Assembly: GCA_002919305.1 (NCBI GenBank)
Contig: PKFB01000022.1
Span: forward strand, 124,001 to 188,000
Direction of reading: 5' to 3'
DNA length: 64,000 nt
Source of the DNA: Actinomycetales bacterium
Lineage (GTDB): Bacteria; Actinomycetota; Actinomycetes; Mycobacteriales; Micromonosporaceae
Made by a program: the position numbers and the translations under genes. Numbering within the stretch: position 1 is the first letter of the stretch; each line of letters opens with the position of its first letter. The notes below the pieces were generated by a model. That model saw only the letters and a program-made list of their open reading frames with translations. It was not told the DNA's origin and made no database searches. Positions 63,326 through 64,000 of the stretch are shown here, one piece after another.

Positions 63326-63885
63326 GCATCCCTTTCCCGCGGCACATCCAGGAGCGAGCCCGATACATCGTGGCCGAGTTGACGGCGCGGCGCGAGACGT
63401 TGGCGGTGGCGGAGTCCCTCACCGGTGGGCTGTTGGCAGCCGCGATCGTGGAGATACCTGGGGCCAGCGCGGTTTTCCGCGGCGGGCTGGTGGTGTACGC
63501 CACCGACCTGAAAGGCGCGCTGGTGGGGGTCTCCGGGGATCTGCTGCGGGAGCGCGGGCCGGTCGATCCGGAGGTGGCGGCGGCACTCGCTGTAGGAGCA
63601 CGTGACCGTTGCGGCGCCCAGTGGGCGTTGTCCACCACCGGTGTGGCGGGGCCGGAACCGCATGGCGGCCACCCGCCCGGCACGGTTTTCATCGGTGTGG
63701 CCGGCCCGAGGTCGGTCGGTGCTCGTCGGTTAGCGTTGCAAGGGGACCGAGCGGCCGTGAGGGCCGCTACTGTGGAGGCAGCCTTGTCCCTACTGGCCGA
63801 CACTCTCGTCGACAGTCCCGCCAGCGATCTGGCCGGTGGCGCGGATCGGTCCGTTCGGGGGCCGGATATGCGCGACGGAGTCTAA
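63322..63885 (+). CDS. cinA: CinA C-terminal domain protein (nicotinamide-nucleotide amidase)
   Basis: A 187-residue stand-alone CinA/PncC amidase domain that deamidates NMN. ETLAVAESLTGGLLAAAIVEIPGASAVFRGGLVVYATDLKGALVGV is diagnostic, with STTGVAGPEPHGGHPPGTVFIGV near the C-terminus. The N-terminal MoCF domain of full-length CinA is absent, as usual in this operon. GTG start overlaps the pgsA stop. Confidence 0.93.
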   Translation: MSIPFPRHIQERARYIVAELTARRETLAVAESLTGGLLAAAIVEIPGASAVFRGGLVVYATDLKGALVGVSGDLLRERGPVDPEVAAALAVGARDRCGAQWALSTTGVAGPEPHGGHPPGTVFIGVAGPRSVGARRLALQGDRAAVRAATVEAALSLLADTLVDSPASDLAGGADRSVRGPDMRDGV

Positions 63886-64000
63886 AGCGGGCATAGTGTA
63901 ATGATTGGGATGATTCGTCCTAATCAAGGTGATTGGTGTGCTGACTTAGGATTCACGACGTGGCGACACGCTGAGATCTAGCGCACTTTCCACGGTCGTG
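63886..64000. promoter_or_regulatory. Promoter-like region at the window end with repeated TGATT
   Basis: TGATT occurs at 63902-63906, 63911-63915 and 63930-63934, and AATCA at 63922-63926. The last two form AATCA-AGG-TGATT. TAGGAT at 63947-63952 could be a -10 box. In many actinomycetes an XRE regulator (ClgR-type) follows cinA; that gene would lie beyond the window. Confidence 0.35.

Overview
The window is a gap-free stretch of chromosome from a high-GC actinomycete. GTG starts, very GC-rich third positions, an Scr1-type XRE/DUF397 pair, DUF2631, DUF4439 and DUF6186-like proteins and a DivIVA-domain protein all point to Actinomycetia. The order nrnA - membrane protein - DUF6186-like - MATE - truB - ribF recalls Micromonosporales/Glycomycetales, but that placement is inference from gene order. 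No rRNA, tRNA, CRISPR array, transposase or phage gene was seen.

Layout. 1-3.4 kb: a cut-off M23 peptidase, a DapC-like aminotransferase and an unknown membrane protein. 3.7-10.6 kb: rpsB-tsf-pyrH-frr-cdsA-rlmN and a DivIVA-repeat protein. 10.8-20.2 kb: accessory block with DUF2631, a metallo-beta-lactamase/Rieske fusion, a TetR/MMPL exporter pair, and a GlpD - TetR - ADPS-like FAD oxidase cluster. 20.8-25.4 kb: MEP-pathway genes dxr and ispG around the rseP protease, then an acetyltransferase. 25.8-31.1 kb: map, a VIT1-type transporter, a nucleotidyltransferase-like gene, small membrane proteins and a DUF4439 pair. 31.4-45.5 kb: the translation block rimP-nusA-ylxR-infB-ylxP, interrupted by an inverted XRE/DUF397 pair, then rbfA-nrnA, two membrane genes, a 1-kb gene-poor block, MATE, truB and ribF. 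45.7-63.9 kb: rpsO-pnp-M16 peptidase-dapB, a GNAT, a YcaQ-like protein, a DUF2752 protein, a lone RHH regulator, thyX-dapA-rnj, ftsK, rimO-pgsA-cinA.

How the genes fit together. Most are housekeeping: ribosome assembly and maturation (rpsB, rpsO, rimP, rbfA, rimO, truB, rlmN), initiation, elongation and recycling (infB, tsf, frr), transcription elongation (nusA), RNA decay (pnp, rnj, nrnA), isoprenoid and phospholipid precursors (dxr, ispG, cdsA, pgsA), lysine/peptidoglycan precursors (dapA, dapB, dapC-like), and nucleotides (pyrH, thyX, ribF for flavins). Many neighbours overlap by 4 bp (ATGA/GTGA), showing translational coupling.

The less ordinary material is mostly non-coding or accessory: strong hairpins in the leaders of rpsB, tsf, infB, rpsO and pnp; a possibly pseudoknotted RNA ahead of a 71-residue membrane protein; perfect palindromes at several regulator starts; a 1-kb block next to MATE holding a relic-like MATE N-terminus and a 34-residue ORF; the MBL/Rieske fusion; and repeated short tandem duplications just after stop codons. 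I did not find a clear-cut new multi-gene system; the best candidates are listed as findings.
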